Source of the DNA: Puniceicoccaceae bacterium
Lineage (GTDB): Bacteria; Verrucomicrobiota; Verrucomicrobiia; Opitutales; Coraliomargaritaceae
Direction: 5' to 3'
Length of the DNA stretch: 63,189 bases
Assembly: GCA_002729725.1 (NCBI GenBank)
Contig: PBYS01000011.1
Span: forward strand, 1-63,189
Part shown: positions 39,534-48,368 of the stretch, piece after piece
Position numbering within the stretch: position 1 is the first letter of the stretch
How the letters are laid out: each line of letters starts with the position of its first letter
Translations under genes and position numbers: made by a program
Notes under the pieces: generated by a model
Databases searched by the model: none
Told to the model about the DNA's origin: nothing
The model's input: only the letters and a program-made list of their open reading frames with translations

Positions 39534-41323
39534 TTAGAATCCTCCCGCGCTCGAATAAAGGAACGGTTAAAGAGGCCATCATCGGCCTGATTCGTTTCTG
39601 TAATCACATAAAACGGCTTTGCCAACTTCTGTGGCAACTGCTCCAAGTCTAAGCTGGAGCCTCCCGAGGCTAGCTGACTGGGCACGATCGATTGAAAGAT
39701 CGGTAAGAACATCTTTTCGATGTCCACGTAGGAGCGCGCTACCGCATCGGGACGAGCAATCGACTCAAAGATCGCCTCAGTCTCGGCATCTTGCCAGAAA
39801 CCATCGACACCTGATTCTAAACGTGTCAGCACCTCCTGCAAGAGTCCTAGCTGACCGATGCTCAAAATAAATTTGGAGCGTGTAATCACATAGCTGACGC
39901 CGGCATTGGCAGCTGCTGCATTCTTAAAACTATAAATTGTCTGCCCGGCAAAGTCTTGGGTTTGAATTTGCTCTCGCGCGCCTGGCACCAGGTCTATTAG
40001 AGCCTCCAAGGCACTCGACAGAGAGGCCGCATTCTCTAGACCGACTACAAACACTTGGTCCGGCTCCGCAATCGCTCCCGCCTCACGGCTCGTCTCTGGC
40101 ATGACAGAGAGTGAAACGACATCACCCGCAAAGTTCTCCAAGATCGCAGAACGAAAATCGACCCCAGTATTGCTATGCACCATTTGCAATTGGGCGTCGA
40201 ACTGCGCTCGCAAATTGGGGCTAGCGGTGGTCAACAAAGTCTCAAATTGCGCCAATAGATCCCCCACATCGAGATTTGTAATCGAGGTCGAAAACACCCC
40301 ACTCGGCACATAGCGCGCCTCCGGCAAGGGCTCGTCGGTATAAGCTAACAAGCGTAGCAAGCCTGCCTGCTCGTGATAGATCAGGCCGCTGTGCACCTCA
40401 AGCCCCTCATCGACCAAGTCGACATCCATAAATGCAGCCTGCATCGACTCTAAGGCAAACACATTGTTCAAGCTATCCGCATTGAGCCCCAACATAAAGG
40501 CGCCGCCCTGAAGCAGCTTATCCAACAGAGCCTCATTCAACGGTGGCATAAGTGCCTCTAGATTAAAGTATAATTCGAGGTCACCACGGCCCCCTTCTTC
40601 ACGTGCACGTAAATAAGCCGCCTGTTCGCCAAGCGGCGCGTCCGGCCCATCCTTGATCGCTTCCACGGCAGAACGCAAACGCTCCTCGGGTGTCGCTAAA
40701 ATAAAGACACCATCCACCAGTGCGTAACCATCCTCGATGTAGGTTTGCTCGCCATCGTAGGTTTCATCAAAATAAAGCGTCTCCCCCATGAAAGTCTCCT
40801 CAATCATAGTATGCTCGATCGCGGGGTTGAGTGCTTGCTGGCTCTTGGCGTTGCGCTCAAACTGCACCTGCAGCAATGCATCGAGCTGATCCACATCGCC
40901 CGTGTATTCCGCCAGCACCATAATATCCGGGCGTTCTGCCTGTTGTAGTAATAATTCGGGCACGTTAAAACACGCCAACGAAAACTGTCCGGGAAAGAGC
41001 GCATACAACTCATCCCAGCTCAAGCCAAACTCGTGCTCCAAGACTTCGGTCATGCTCTCTTCTGCGTCTTCAGACTCGCTCGCCTCCCCCCCATGCAACA
41101 ATGGCTGTAAAAACTCCTGTAAACTGGGATCTTCAACCACCTCTGCGAAGGAGTGCGCCGCCCACTGGTCACGCAGCTCTTCTATGTTGCGAATCGAAAT
41201 GTAAACATCCACATCAGCCTCCGTTATTTGCTTAAAAGAAGCCGCCGAGAGCGAGAGGGGCAGCGATAAACTCGCCGCACAGGCCGCAGAGAGAAATGTC
41301 GTCCGATAGCTATGTATATGCAT
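39530..41323 (-). CDS. secreted protein of unknown function, DUF3352-like
   Basis: 597 residues with a clear signal peptide (residues 1-28, ending LSLSAA). After it comes an acidic region with many segments of the form ...VYISIRNIEELRDQW, EGALFILATPEERLRSAVEAI-like and VFVVGLENAASLSSALEALIDLVPG, reminiscent of DUF3352 proteins, which carry repeated alpha-beta units; I am not certain of this match. No enzyme motif is visible. It is followed by the FG-GAP gene with an ATGA overlap and preceded by the protease gene 69 bases upstream. The C-terminal tail is basic and ends at the overlap. Confidence 0.65.
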   Translation of the reverse strand: MHIHSYRTTFLSAACAASLSLPLSLSAASFKQITEADVDVYISIRNIEELRDQWAAHSFAEVVEDPSLQEFLQPLLHGGEASESEDAEESMTEVLEHEFGLSWDELYALFPGQFSLACFNVPELLLQQAERPDIMVLAEYTGDVDQLDALLQVQFERNAKSQQALNPAIEHTMIEETFMGETLYFDETYDGEQTYIEDGYALVDGVFILATPEERLRSAVEAIKDGPDAPLGEQAAYLRAREEGGRGDLELYFNLEALMPPLNEALLDKLLQGGAFMLGLNADSLNNVFALESMQAAFMDVDLVDEGLEVHSGLIYHEQAGLLRLLAYTDEPLPEARYVPSGVFSTSITNLDVGDLLAQFETLLTTASPNLRAQFDAQLQMVHSNTGVDFRSAILENFAGDVVSLSVMPETSREAGAIAEPDQVFVVGLENAASLSSALEALIDLVPGAREQIQTQDFAGQTIYSFKNAAAANAGVSYVITRSKFILSIGQLGLLQEVLTRLESGVDGFWQDAETEAIFESIARPDAVARSYVDIEKMFLPIFQSIVPSQLASGGSSLDLEQLPQKLAKPFYVITETNQADDGLFNRSFIRAREDSK

Positions 41324-41392
41324 AATTCTTGTTCTTAAGATTAAGATGTCTACAGGGCACGTGAAAATGATCCCGTCAATGCGATCGCTCGC

Positions 41393-42325
41393 TTATTTGA
41401 CCTTGGGCGGACTTAAATAACGAAAGCCTGCATTTGGGTTGCGCGGGTCGAAGGCATAGGCATCGCGATTGTCGATAAATGACTTGAGGATGCCGGATGA
41501 AATAGAAAAACCTAGCCCTTCGGCTCCGACGGCGGCGATCTTCATATTATTCACTCCGACGACTTCTCCCTTCAGATTAAACAGAGGCCCGCCGGAGTTG
41601 CCCGGGTTGATTTGTGTGGTGGTTTGTAAATAGAGACGTCCATTAATAACGCGATTGGCCACGCTGATGATCCCCTCTGAGACGGTACGATCCAGGCCCA
41701 ACGGGCTCCCGATCGCGAAAACTGTCTGTCCCTCGCGCAACCCCTCGTCCACCGCGGCCAAGGGCACAGTCACAAATGGATCTGCATGCTCGCTTTCGAT
41801 TTTTAATAAGGCAAGATCGAGCTCGGAACTCGTCGCCACGATACGCACATTATCATAGGTTACCTTCGACATTTCATGGCTCCCTTGTTTAAAGACTGTG
41901 ATCGAAATCCGGTGCTCCCCTGCGATCACATGGTCATTGGTCACCACGTAACCATCTTGATGGATGATAAAGCCGGAGCCTAAACCGGTAGGCGTCTGTA
42001 TCAGTGCCACCGCTTCTCCCAACTCGTCGACCCAGTCGCGGATGGTCTGATCGCCACGAGCATCGGCCACTTGATACAGAGTATCCGCCCGCGAACTCAG
42101 CTGCGGCAAGCCCCCCGAGCTCACATCTACACCTTGCACCTGCGCTACCGCAGACTTCGGCACCTCCAGTAACTGATAGCCCAAATCGACATAGACCGAA
42201 TCGGCCCGCTCCAATACCAGCTCGCCCTGGACAGTCGCACCATTTTTTAATTCAAGTGAATGGAAGGCCTGTGCCGCTGTCCCACTTGCAAAGATGAAAA
42301 CCAAAAAACTCAGAAATCGAAGCAT
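41393..42325 (-). CDS. secreted trypsin-like serine protease without PDZ domain
   Basis: 310 residues with signal peptide (residues 1-20). Residues about 22-70 form a small beta module (LELKNGATVQGELVLERADS ... EVPKSAVAQVQ) like that at the start of the DUF481 protein at 11.6 kb. The peptidase follows: catalytic His in VVTNDHVIAG, Asp in SELDLALLKIE, Ser in NPGNSGGPLF. It resembles DegP/HtrA catalytic domains but ends after the peptidase with no PDZ domain, so substrate recognition must differ. As first gene of the minus-strand operon it may process envelope proteins linked to the downstream sensor. Confidence 0.85.
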   Translation of the reverse strand: MLRFLSFLVFIFASGTAAQAFHSLELKNGATVQGELVLERADSVYVDLGYQLLEVPKSAVAQVQGVDVSSGGLPQLSSRADTLYQVADARGDQTIRDWVDELGEAVALIQTPTGLGSGFIIHQDGYVVTNDHVIAGEHRISITVFKQGSHEMSKVTYDNVRIVATSSELDLALLKIESEHADPFVTVPLAAVDEGLREGQTVFAIGSPLGLDRTVSEGIISVANRVINGRLYLQTTTQINPGNSGGPLFNLKGEVVGVNNMKIAAVGAEGLGFSISSGILKSFIDNRDAYAFDPRNPNAGFRYLSPPKVK

Positions 42326-42506
42326 AGTTGCTTCACAAAAGCAAATTAATCGCTACACGCCAACAAAATCACCCACTCTCGCCGCTTTTCCCGCTTTATA
42401 CCACTTGAATTCAACTCTGGGCTTTATCGAACAAAGTCGCTGACTAACATACTGCAGCAGTCTAGCCTACAAGCTCTACTATAACCCGCTCAACAAGCCC
42501 ACCACA

Positions 42507-43121
42507 ATGATCCCTAAAATAAATTACAAATCCGAGCTCAAGACACTCTACAAGCCCTCTGCCAAGCGCGTGGACTCAATCGAAGTGCCGCCCTTACAAT
42601 ATTTAATGGTCGATGGTGCCGGCGAACCTGGCTCGGAGTCCTACACCGCAGCCATCCAAGCTTTGTTTACGGTCTCCTATACCATCAAATTCATAGTCAA
42701 GCGTGAGCTGAAATTGATGGACTATGGGGTCATGCCGCTGGAGGGGCTTTGGTGGGCCGAAGACATGTCAGATTTCATTACTCGCCGTAAAGATCGCTGG
42801 CTCTGGACCCTGATGATCATGCAGCCTGAGTGCGTCGATCGCGAGCTAGTTGAAACCGCCATAAAACGGGTGCATGCAAAGAAAAAACTCCCCGCCCTGG
42901 ATTCTTTACGCTACCAGAGCTTTAACGAAGGCCGCGTCGCCCAAACGCTTCACATCGGGCCCTTCGACGACGAAGGCCCCACCGTTGAGCGCGTGCACCA
43001 ATTCATAGCCGATTCAGACCATCAACTCTGCGGCAAACATCACAAAATCTACTTAAGCGACATCCGCCGCGCCGCGCCTAAGAACTGGAAGACCATCATT
43101 CGCCAGCCGATGTGTGTATAA
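42507..43121 (+). CDS. GyrI-like small-molecule-binding protein
   Basis: 204 residues of the GyrI/AraC-effector-binding superfamily. The opening VPPLQYLMVDGAGEPGSESYTAAIQALF region is followed by the paired strands and the C-terminal HIGPFDDEGPTVERVHQFI and HHKIYLSDIRR segments typical of the COG4832-type stand-alone members. No DNA-binding domain is attached. Members bind hydrophobic or cationic small molecules; some hydrolyse cyclopropanes. The ligand is unknown. Divergent from the protease gene. Confidence 0.82.
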   Translation: MIPKINYKSELKTLYKPSAKRVDSIEVPPLQYLMVDGAGEPGSESYTAAIQALFTVSYTIKFIVKRELKLMDYGVMPLEGLWWAEDMSDFITRRKDRWLWTLMIMQPECVDRELVETAIKRVHAKKKLPALDSLRYQSFNEGRVAQTLHIGPFDDEGPTVERVHQFIADSDHQLCGKHHKIYLSDIRRAAPKNWKTIIRQPMCV

Positions 43122-43194
43122 TCTAGGTAAATCCAAGCCGAAAGGACTGATTTCGGATTGCACCGCTCAAGGAGGCTTCCTAAATTGCCCAAAC

Positions 43195-43659
43195 ATGAGC
43201 ATAGAAAATAAGTCAGAGTCCGACCGCGAATCTTCCATTGAAATTATCGACGATACAAATAACATGCACTCAGGTCCTGCGCCCTCGAACCCTTCAGCTG
43301 CATCTGCAGCAAACACACCTGCTGGCGATAAAACCATGGCCATGCTCTGCCACTTACTCAGCTTCTGTTTATTTATACTCCCAGCTTTTGGCAATATCAT
43401 CGGTCCTCTAATTCTATGGTTAGTCAAGAGGGAGCAAGACCCCTTTGTAGATGACACGGGCAAAGAAGTACTGAACTTTCAAATTTCAGTCACCATTTAT
43501 GGTCTCATCTGCTTTCTGCTAGTTTTCGCATTCGGGCTGGGAGTTATTTTAGGTATGATTTTATCAGTGGCGATGGTCGTTTACACCATCATCGGCGCCG
43601 TGAAAGCCAGCGAAGGCGTGCTCTACCGCTATCCTTGCACCATTCGCTTTCTAAAGTAA
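43195..43659 (+). CDS. DUF4870 membrane protein
   Basis: 154 residues. A hydrophilic N-terminal region of about 45 residues rich in Ser, Asn and Ala precedes a DUF4870 domain: AMLCHLLSFCLF, then NIIGPLILWLVKREQDPFVDDTGKEVLNFQ, and three or four transmembrane helices. Function of the family is unknown. The ATG at 43195 is chosen; a strong AAGGAGG lies about 20 bases upstream, which is further than usual. Confidence 0.82.
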   Translation: MSIENKSESDRESSIEIIDDTNNMHSGPAPSNPSAASAANTPAGDKTMAMLCHLLSFCLFILPAFGNIIGPLILWLVKREQDPFVDDTGKEVLNFQISVTIYGLICFLLVFAFGLGVILGMILSVAMVVYTIIGAVKASEGVLYRYPCTIRFLK

Positions 43660-43680
43660 GCACATACAAGACTTCTCAGC

Positions 43681-44544
43681 ATGGCCCTGACTGACTTTTC
43701 CATCGACCGTGCACTCGCAGACCTAGACTCTGCCAGCGCAGCCCAAATACGCCAAGCGCTGGCCGCGCCAGGCTTCAGCGGTCAAATCACCGACTGTGGG
43801 CCCACAGCAGCGCAACTCCTGCCACTGGCGGCCTGTTTTTCGGTGCACCCCATCTCCGGCTTCGCCGTCGGCGCAGTGGCCGTGGGCGCATCGGGGCATT
43901 TATACTTGGGGGCCAATTTGGAGTTTCAAGGCATGCCTCTGCACGCCACTTTGCACGCAGAGCAATCCGCGGTACTCAATGCATGGATGCATAATGAGCA
44001 CGAACTCAAGGCACTCTATGTATCTGAAACGCCTTGCGGGCACTGCCGTCAGTTCCTGCGTGAGCTTTCTAATTTAGATACGCTACGGATCCATGTCGGC
44101 CCGCAGATTCATACACTACAGAGCTTACTGCCACATGCCTTCGGAGAACCGCGATCCAAGGGCCACGGACTGCTAGACAGTCCCTCAATCCCACTTGAAG
44201 CTGTTAAGCCGCAGCCCAACACCTCCCAACAACGGGCCATCAACGCGGCACAACGCAGCTACGCCGCCTACAGCCGCTCCCCAGAGGGCTTCGTGCTCGA
44301 ATGCCTGGACGGTCAATTCTTTTCAGGCCGTGCAGCGGAATCAGCCGCCTTCAATCCAAGCGTGCCCAGTGTTTTGGTCGCCCTAAACCAACGCAACCTC
44401 TCCAACAGTCGCAAGGTCGCCATCGCTACAGCAACCGAAGCGAAACTAGCCACCGCCATCAATAATCCACTTCCTTTCGCCAGCACTTTGATCAGCTCCA
44501 TCTCCAAAGCAGAGATCAAAGTGGTGCAAATGGATGCGCGTTAA
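43681..44544 (+). CDS. cdd: cytidine deaminase, dimeric two-domain type
   Basis: Hydrolytic deamination of cytidine and deoxycytidine in pyrimidine salvage. 287 residues, matching the long E. coli-type enzyme whose second half is an inactive copy. The zinc site is visible in the first half: HAEQSAV with the catalytic Glu, and PCGHCRQFL. The C-terminal half repeats the fold (AYAAYSRSPEGFVLE, FSGRAAESAAFNPSVPSV) without the Cys ligands. The stop codon lies inside a perfect palindrome, TTAACGATCGTTAA (44541-44554), at the junction with the convergent macB remnant. Confidence 0.93.
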   Translation: MALTDFSIDRALADLDSASAAQIRQALAAPGFSGQITDCGPTAAQLLPLAACFSVHPISGFAVGAVAVGASGHLYLGANLEFQGMPLHATLHAEQSAVLNAWMHNEHELKALYVSETPCGHCRQFLRELSNLDTLRIHVGPQIHTLQSLLPHAFGEPRSKGHGLLDSPSIPLEAVKPQPNTSQQRAINAAQRSYAAYSRSPEGFVLECLDGQFFSGRAAESAAFNPSVPSVLVALNQRNLSNSRKVAIATATEAKLATAINNPLPFASTLISSISKAEIKVVQMDAR

Positions 44545-44554
44545 CGATCGTTAA
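44541..44554. repeat. perfect palindrome TTAACGATCGTTAA at the convergent cdd / macB-remnant junction
   Basis: 14-bp self-complementary sequence covering the cdd stop codon and ending just before the end of the opposing reading frame. It is too short and lacks a loop and T-run for a good terminator. Confidence 0.4.
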
Positions 44555-44557
44555 TCG

Positions 44558-45517
44558 CTATTCGTAGCGTAAGGCATCAATGGGATCAAGCCGCGAGGCG
44601 CGCAGTGCGGGATAAATGCCGGATGCCAGCCCGATCATGCTACTGAACAGAAAGCCATACAGCATCGCAGTCACTGGCATATTACTGATATTTTGGCCCT
44701 CCGGTATGAAATCGCGAGCCAATGAGAGTAGCCCCACACTAGCGACCAGTCCTAATAAGCCGCCCAAGACTGAGATCACCACCGCTTCGGCAAGAAATTG
44801 GATAAAGATATCATGACTCCGTGCTCCGATCGCTTTGCGCACGCCGATCTCGCGAATGCGTTCGCTTACCGACGCCAGCATGACGTTCATAATGCCGATG
44901 CCACCCACTAAAAGGGAAATTCCAGCGATCCCACCCAGTGAATAGGTGAACGAATTCTCGAGCTTCTTGAGCTCTTCTAATTGCTCATTTTGTGTACGAA
45001 TCTCAAAATCAAAAATCCCGCGGTGCGTCTGTGTCAGTGTATTCTCGATTTGCTCCATCAGATCAGGCATCTCCCCCACCTCATAAGCAAGTATTTCGAT
45101 GCGATTCACCTCGTCATCGCCTTTATACCGCGCCATGGCCGTGGTCGCCGGAATGTAATTGATCCGCTCTTCGTAGTTGAAACGGCGCTTGCGCCCGCCA
45201 GGCGCAGTCGCTTCTTCGACTGGCTTAATCTGTCCAATAATTGTGTAGACTTGCCCTCTCACCCGTACTTGCTGTCCCACTACATTGGGCTGATCGCGAA
45301 ATAAACTGCGCACCACATGTGCGCCCACCACGATCACTGGGCTCTTAGAATCGACATCGTAATCCGAGATAAAGCGGCCAAACTGTATTTCATTCTTTTT
45401 GATACCAGCATAATCCGGTGTGACGCCATGCAAGATGGCCCCTGAGCGACGACCATTGGCAATAAAGCGCTCGCAGGCTCGAAATTCCTGCCAAATCTCG
45501 CCTGTAGCCTTTATTTC
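44558..45517 (-). pseudogene. 5'-truncated MacB-like ABC transporter permease
   Basis: The C-terminal part is a normal MacB/FtsX permease: GVTPDY, RVRGQVYTIIGQI, three transmembrane helices with GIGIMNVMLASVSERIREIGVRKAIGA and the ending YPALRASRLDPIDALRYE. The N-terminal transmembrane helix and roughly the first 90 residues are missing. The only start in the conserved part is a TTG at 45433 without a Shine-Dalgarno, and the homologous reading frame continues upstream of it for 28 codons to an in-frame stop at 45518-45520, inside the 3' end of murJ. This shows a deletion that fused the gene to murJ. No ABC ATPase or fusion-protein gene is beside it. Translation from the TTG by coupling to murJ cannot be excluded. 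Confidence 0.75.
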
Positions 45518-47061
45518 TTAGGCATATAGCGTCGTAGCATGCCTAACAATGTACCCATTTCCTCGAAGCGTAAAAAAAACAAGAGAGCAAAATACACCGC
45601 CACACCACCCGGCACGCATAACGCCACCGTCAAAGCGGCACTCAGCTTTGCGTTCAAATCAAACTGTGCCACAACCTGCCAAGCCAAGGCGCAAACCAGC
45701 CCCATCACGACTCCTGCAAGCAGCACCTGTACCAGGGCTGCCCACATCGCTCCAAAGCTCAGCCTCGCGCGCTCTTTAGACAAAGCTCGCCACAACAAGA
45801 TACTTTGCGCCAGTGCAGCCAAAACATTGCCCGTCGCCAGCCCCGCAGCTCCCCAGAATTGCATCAGCAAGGCGCCCGCAAACAAATTGATCAGCAAGCA
45901 ATAGCCTGCCACCCGCACGGGGGTGCGCATATCCTTACTCGCATGCAGTCCCCGCGTGGCAAAAGTCGCCGCCGAATACAGCGGCAAGCCTAGGCCATAA
46001 ATCGCTAAAATAGGCACCGTCGCCATCACATCGGCCTGATCAAAGGCACCCCACAAAAAGAGACACTCCAAAATCGGCTGTCCCAACACGATTAAGCCTA
46101 CCCCCGCGGGCAGGGATATCCCAATCACCAGCCGCATGCCCTGCATGAATACCGCCGAAAACTCCACTTCATCCCCATTAGAACGCGTCTTAGCCAGCAA
46201 CGGAAAAAACACTGTCGCCACCGCAATCGTAAATACGCCCAAAGGCAGCTCCATCAAACGACTCGCCAAATACAACACCGAGACCGCCGCTTCATCCAAG
46301 GAATAGGCCAGCAGCCGTGAGACTAAAATATTGACCTGCAAGATCGCCGCTCCCATCAGGCCTGGCAAAAACAAGTGCCATAGCTCCGCAAGCTCTGCCC
46401 CCATCGAGCCTTCGATGCGTGGCCGCCAGCCCTGACGCATCAGATCCCAAGCAGGCACCACTAATTGTAACAAGCCTCCCAGTAAAACACCGCCACAAAG
46501 CCAATACACTACCCGTGCAGCCTCTGCGTCAAGCCACAGACCTGCAGCCAAAGCGCCGATCATAGCCAAATTTAGTAGAATTGGCGTCGCGGCAGCCACC
46601 GCAAAACGCCCCAGCAAATTTAAACCGGCCGATATGATGGCCGCCAAACAGATAAACAACATATAAGGCAACAACCAAACAGCCAGTCCCGCCCCCGTCA
46701 CCCAGCGCTCGGGCAGCCATTCACTTCCAGCCGCCCAGTGCAGCGCGCACATGCCCAAAGAGACGATGGCCAACAGCGCCAATAGCAGTCGTAATAGCAC
46801 TTGATTAAAGAAGCGAAAGGCCCCCGAGCGGCCCTCTCGCTCCAAAACATCTGAAAAAATCGGCACCAGCGCCGAAGTGAGGGCGCCCTCCCCCAGCAAA
46901 CGGCGAAATAAATTCGGTAGCGTAAAGGCCAGGATGAAAGCAGAATTCCATAGGCTGGTACCCAGCGCAGCAAAGATCAAAATGTCCCGCAACAAGCCTA
47001 GCAGACGAGAGCCGACCGTCGAAAGACTGACCACTGCGATGTTTTTTAGATTCTTGAGCAT
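45511..47061 (-). CDS. murJ: lipid II flippase MurJ
   Basis: Flips lipid II across the inner membrane for peptidoglycan synthesis. 516 residues with about 14 hydrophobic segments of the MVF/MATE-like fold; conserved features include the N-terminal TVGSRLLGLLRDILIFAALG with the essential Arg residues, LPNLFRRLLGEGALTSALVPIFS, and a C-terminal basic tail (RRYMPKK). Its last codons overlap the open frame of the macB remnant. It is divergent from pta. Confidence 0.94.
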   Translation of the reverse strand: MLKNLKNIAVVSLSTVGSRLLGLLRDILIFAALGTSLWNSAFILAFTLPNLFRRLLGEGALTSALVPIFSDVLEREGRSGAFRFFNQVLLRLLLALLAIVSLGMCALHWAAGSEWLPERWVTGAGLAVWLLPYMLFICLAAIISAGLNLLGRFAVAAATPILLNLAMIGALAAGLWLDAEAARVVYWLCGGVLLGGLLQLVVPAWDLMRQGWRPRIEGSMGAELAELWHLFLPGLMGAAILQVNILVSRLLAYSLDEAAVSVLYLASRLMELPLGVFTIAVATVFFPLLAKTRSNGDEVEFSAVFMQGMRLVIGISLPAGVGLIVLGQPILECLFLWGAFDQADVMATVPILAIYGLGLPLYSAATFATRGLHASKDMRTPVRVAGYCLLINLFAGALLMQFWGAAGLATGNVLAALAQSILLWRALSKERARLSFGAMWAALVQVLLAGVVMGLVCALAWQVVAQFDLNAKLSAALTVALCVPGGVAVYFALLFFLRFEEMGTLLGMLRRYMPKK

Positions 47062-47224
47062 TCGAATTTGAAGGGCGCGAAATTTGCTTTGCTTGGCTTT
47101 CTTGCGAGCTGATTAGAAACTACCGCGTAAAAAACTTTGGCAATTGTATATTTATCCTCTTAGTTCTTCGTCTCCATTTAACTTTTCACTGATAATACCC
47201 AAATCCATCCCGAATTATTTTATT

Positions 47225-48295
47225 ATGCCACTTATTTCAAAACTCACCGTTCGCCTCAAACGCCACCCAAAACGCGTCGTCTTCCCTGAAGGCAGCGACC
47301 CTCGCATCTTGCAAGCCGCACGCCAGTTTGCATCCAATAATTTGGGTATTCCCATCCTATTGGGCGATCGCGCACAAATTAAGGATAATGCAGAGAAGCT
47401 CAACGTCAGCCTTGAGCGCATCCGTATCATTGAACCACGCCGCAGCGACGAGTGGGATAACTTTACTCAGAAGTTCCAAGGCCTGCGTCGCTTCAAAAAT
47501 TTAAAAGACAAAGAAATCGAGCAATACTTGGAGGACACCAACTACTTCGCCACCATGATGCTCGCCACCTCCCAGGCGGACGCAATCGTCTCTGGTGCGA
47601 CTAGTTCGGCTTCCAGCGCCCTGCGCCCACTGCTGCAGATCGTGCCACGCTTGCCTGACGTGTCGACGGTGTCTTCGCTCAATATCTTCGACTTAGAAGA
47701 CCTCGAAACCGGCAAAGATCGCGAAATCTTTCTCGCCGACTGCGCTGTCGTGCCTAATCCCACCAGCCAGCAGCTCGCCGACATCGCCGTCACCACGGCC
47801 GCACTCAGCTATCACCTTACCAACGCGAAGCCCTATGTCGCCCTGCTCAGCTACTCCAGTAAGAGTATCACGAGTAAGAACCCGACCGTTGCCAAGATGA
47901 AGGCCGCCACAGAAATGGCGCGCAAAAAAGCCATCGAACTCGGCATCCCAATGGAAATTGACGGTGAGCTCCAAGTCGACGCCGCACTCGACCCGATCAC
48001 CGCTAAAACTAAAAAAATCGAAGGCCCGGTCGCCGGACATGCCAACGTACTCATTTTCCCAGATTTGCACTCGGCCAATATCGCGTCCAAACTACTCGAC
48101 ACACTCACACGCGCACGCAACTATGGCCCCATTCTCACTGGCCTGACGAAGCCCGCGGCCGAAATCAGTCGTGGGGCTACCGCGACCGATATCTTTGGCA
48201 CCGCAGTCATGGTCGCTTCACAAGCGATCGACCACAAGCTGCTTTATCCAACCGATAACAGCGACGACCTCAACGAAGACGTCACCATACTGTAA
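47225..48295 (+). CDS. pta: phosphate acetyltransferase, catalytic domain only
   Basis: Interconverts acetyl-CoA and acetyl phosphate. 356 residues from ATG 47225, the size of the short PTA_PTB-type enzyme: RVVFPEGSDPRILQAA, SGATSSASSALRPLLQIV, NPTSQQLADIA, VALLSYSSKSITSK and ANVLIFPDLHSANIASKLL are family blocks. The next gene encodes the BioD-like and DRTGG parts that form the N-terminus of long Pta proteins, so the long form is split here into two genes in reverse order. No acetate kinase gene (ackA) is in the window. Confidence 0.93.
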   Translation: MPLISKLTVRLKRHPKRVVFPEGSDPRILQAARQFASNNLGIPILLGDRAQIKDNAEKLNVSLERIRIIEPRRSDEWDNFTQKFQGLRRFKNLKDKEIEQYLEDTNYFATMMLATSQADAIVSGATSSASSALRPLLQIVPRLPDVSTVSSLNIFDLEDLETGKDREIFLADCAVVPNPTSQQLADIAVTTAALSYHLTNAKPYVALLSYSSKSITSKNPTVAKMKAATEMARKKAIELGIPMEIDGELQVDAALDPITAKTKKIEGPVAGHANVLIFPDLHSANIASKLLDTLTRARNYGPILTGLTKPAAEISRGATATDIFGTAVMVASQAIDHKLLYPTDNSDDLNEDVTIL

Positions 48296-48368
48296 TCGCA
48301 CCTCGTATATATCATTCATTGGCCAGTTCTTCACTGTAGCCAAAAGCCTTCACCACACATACCAGATT

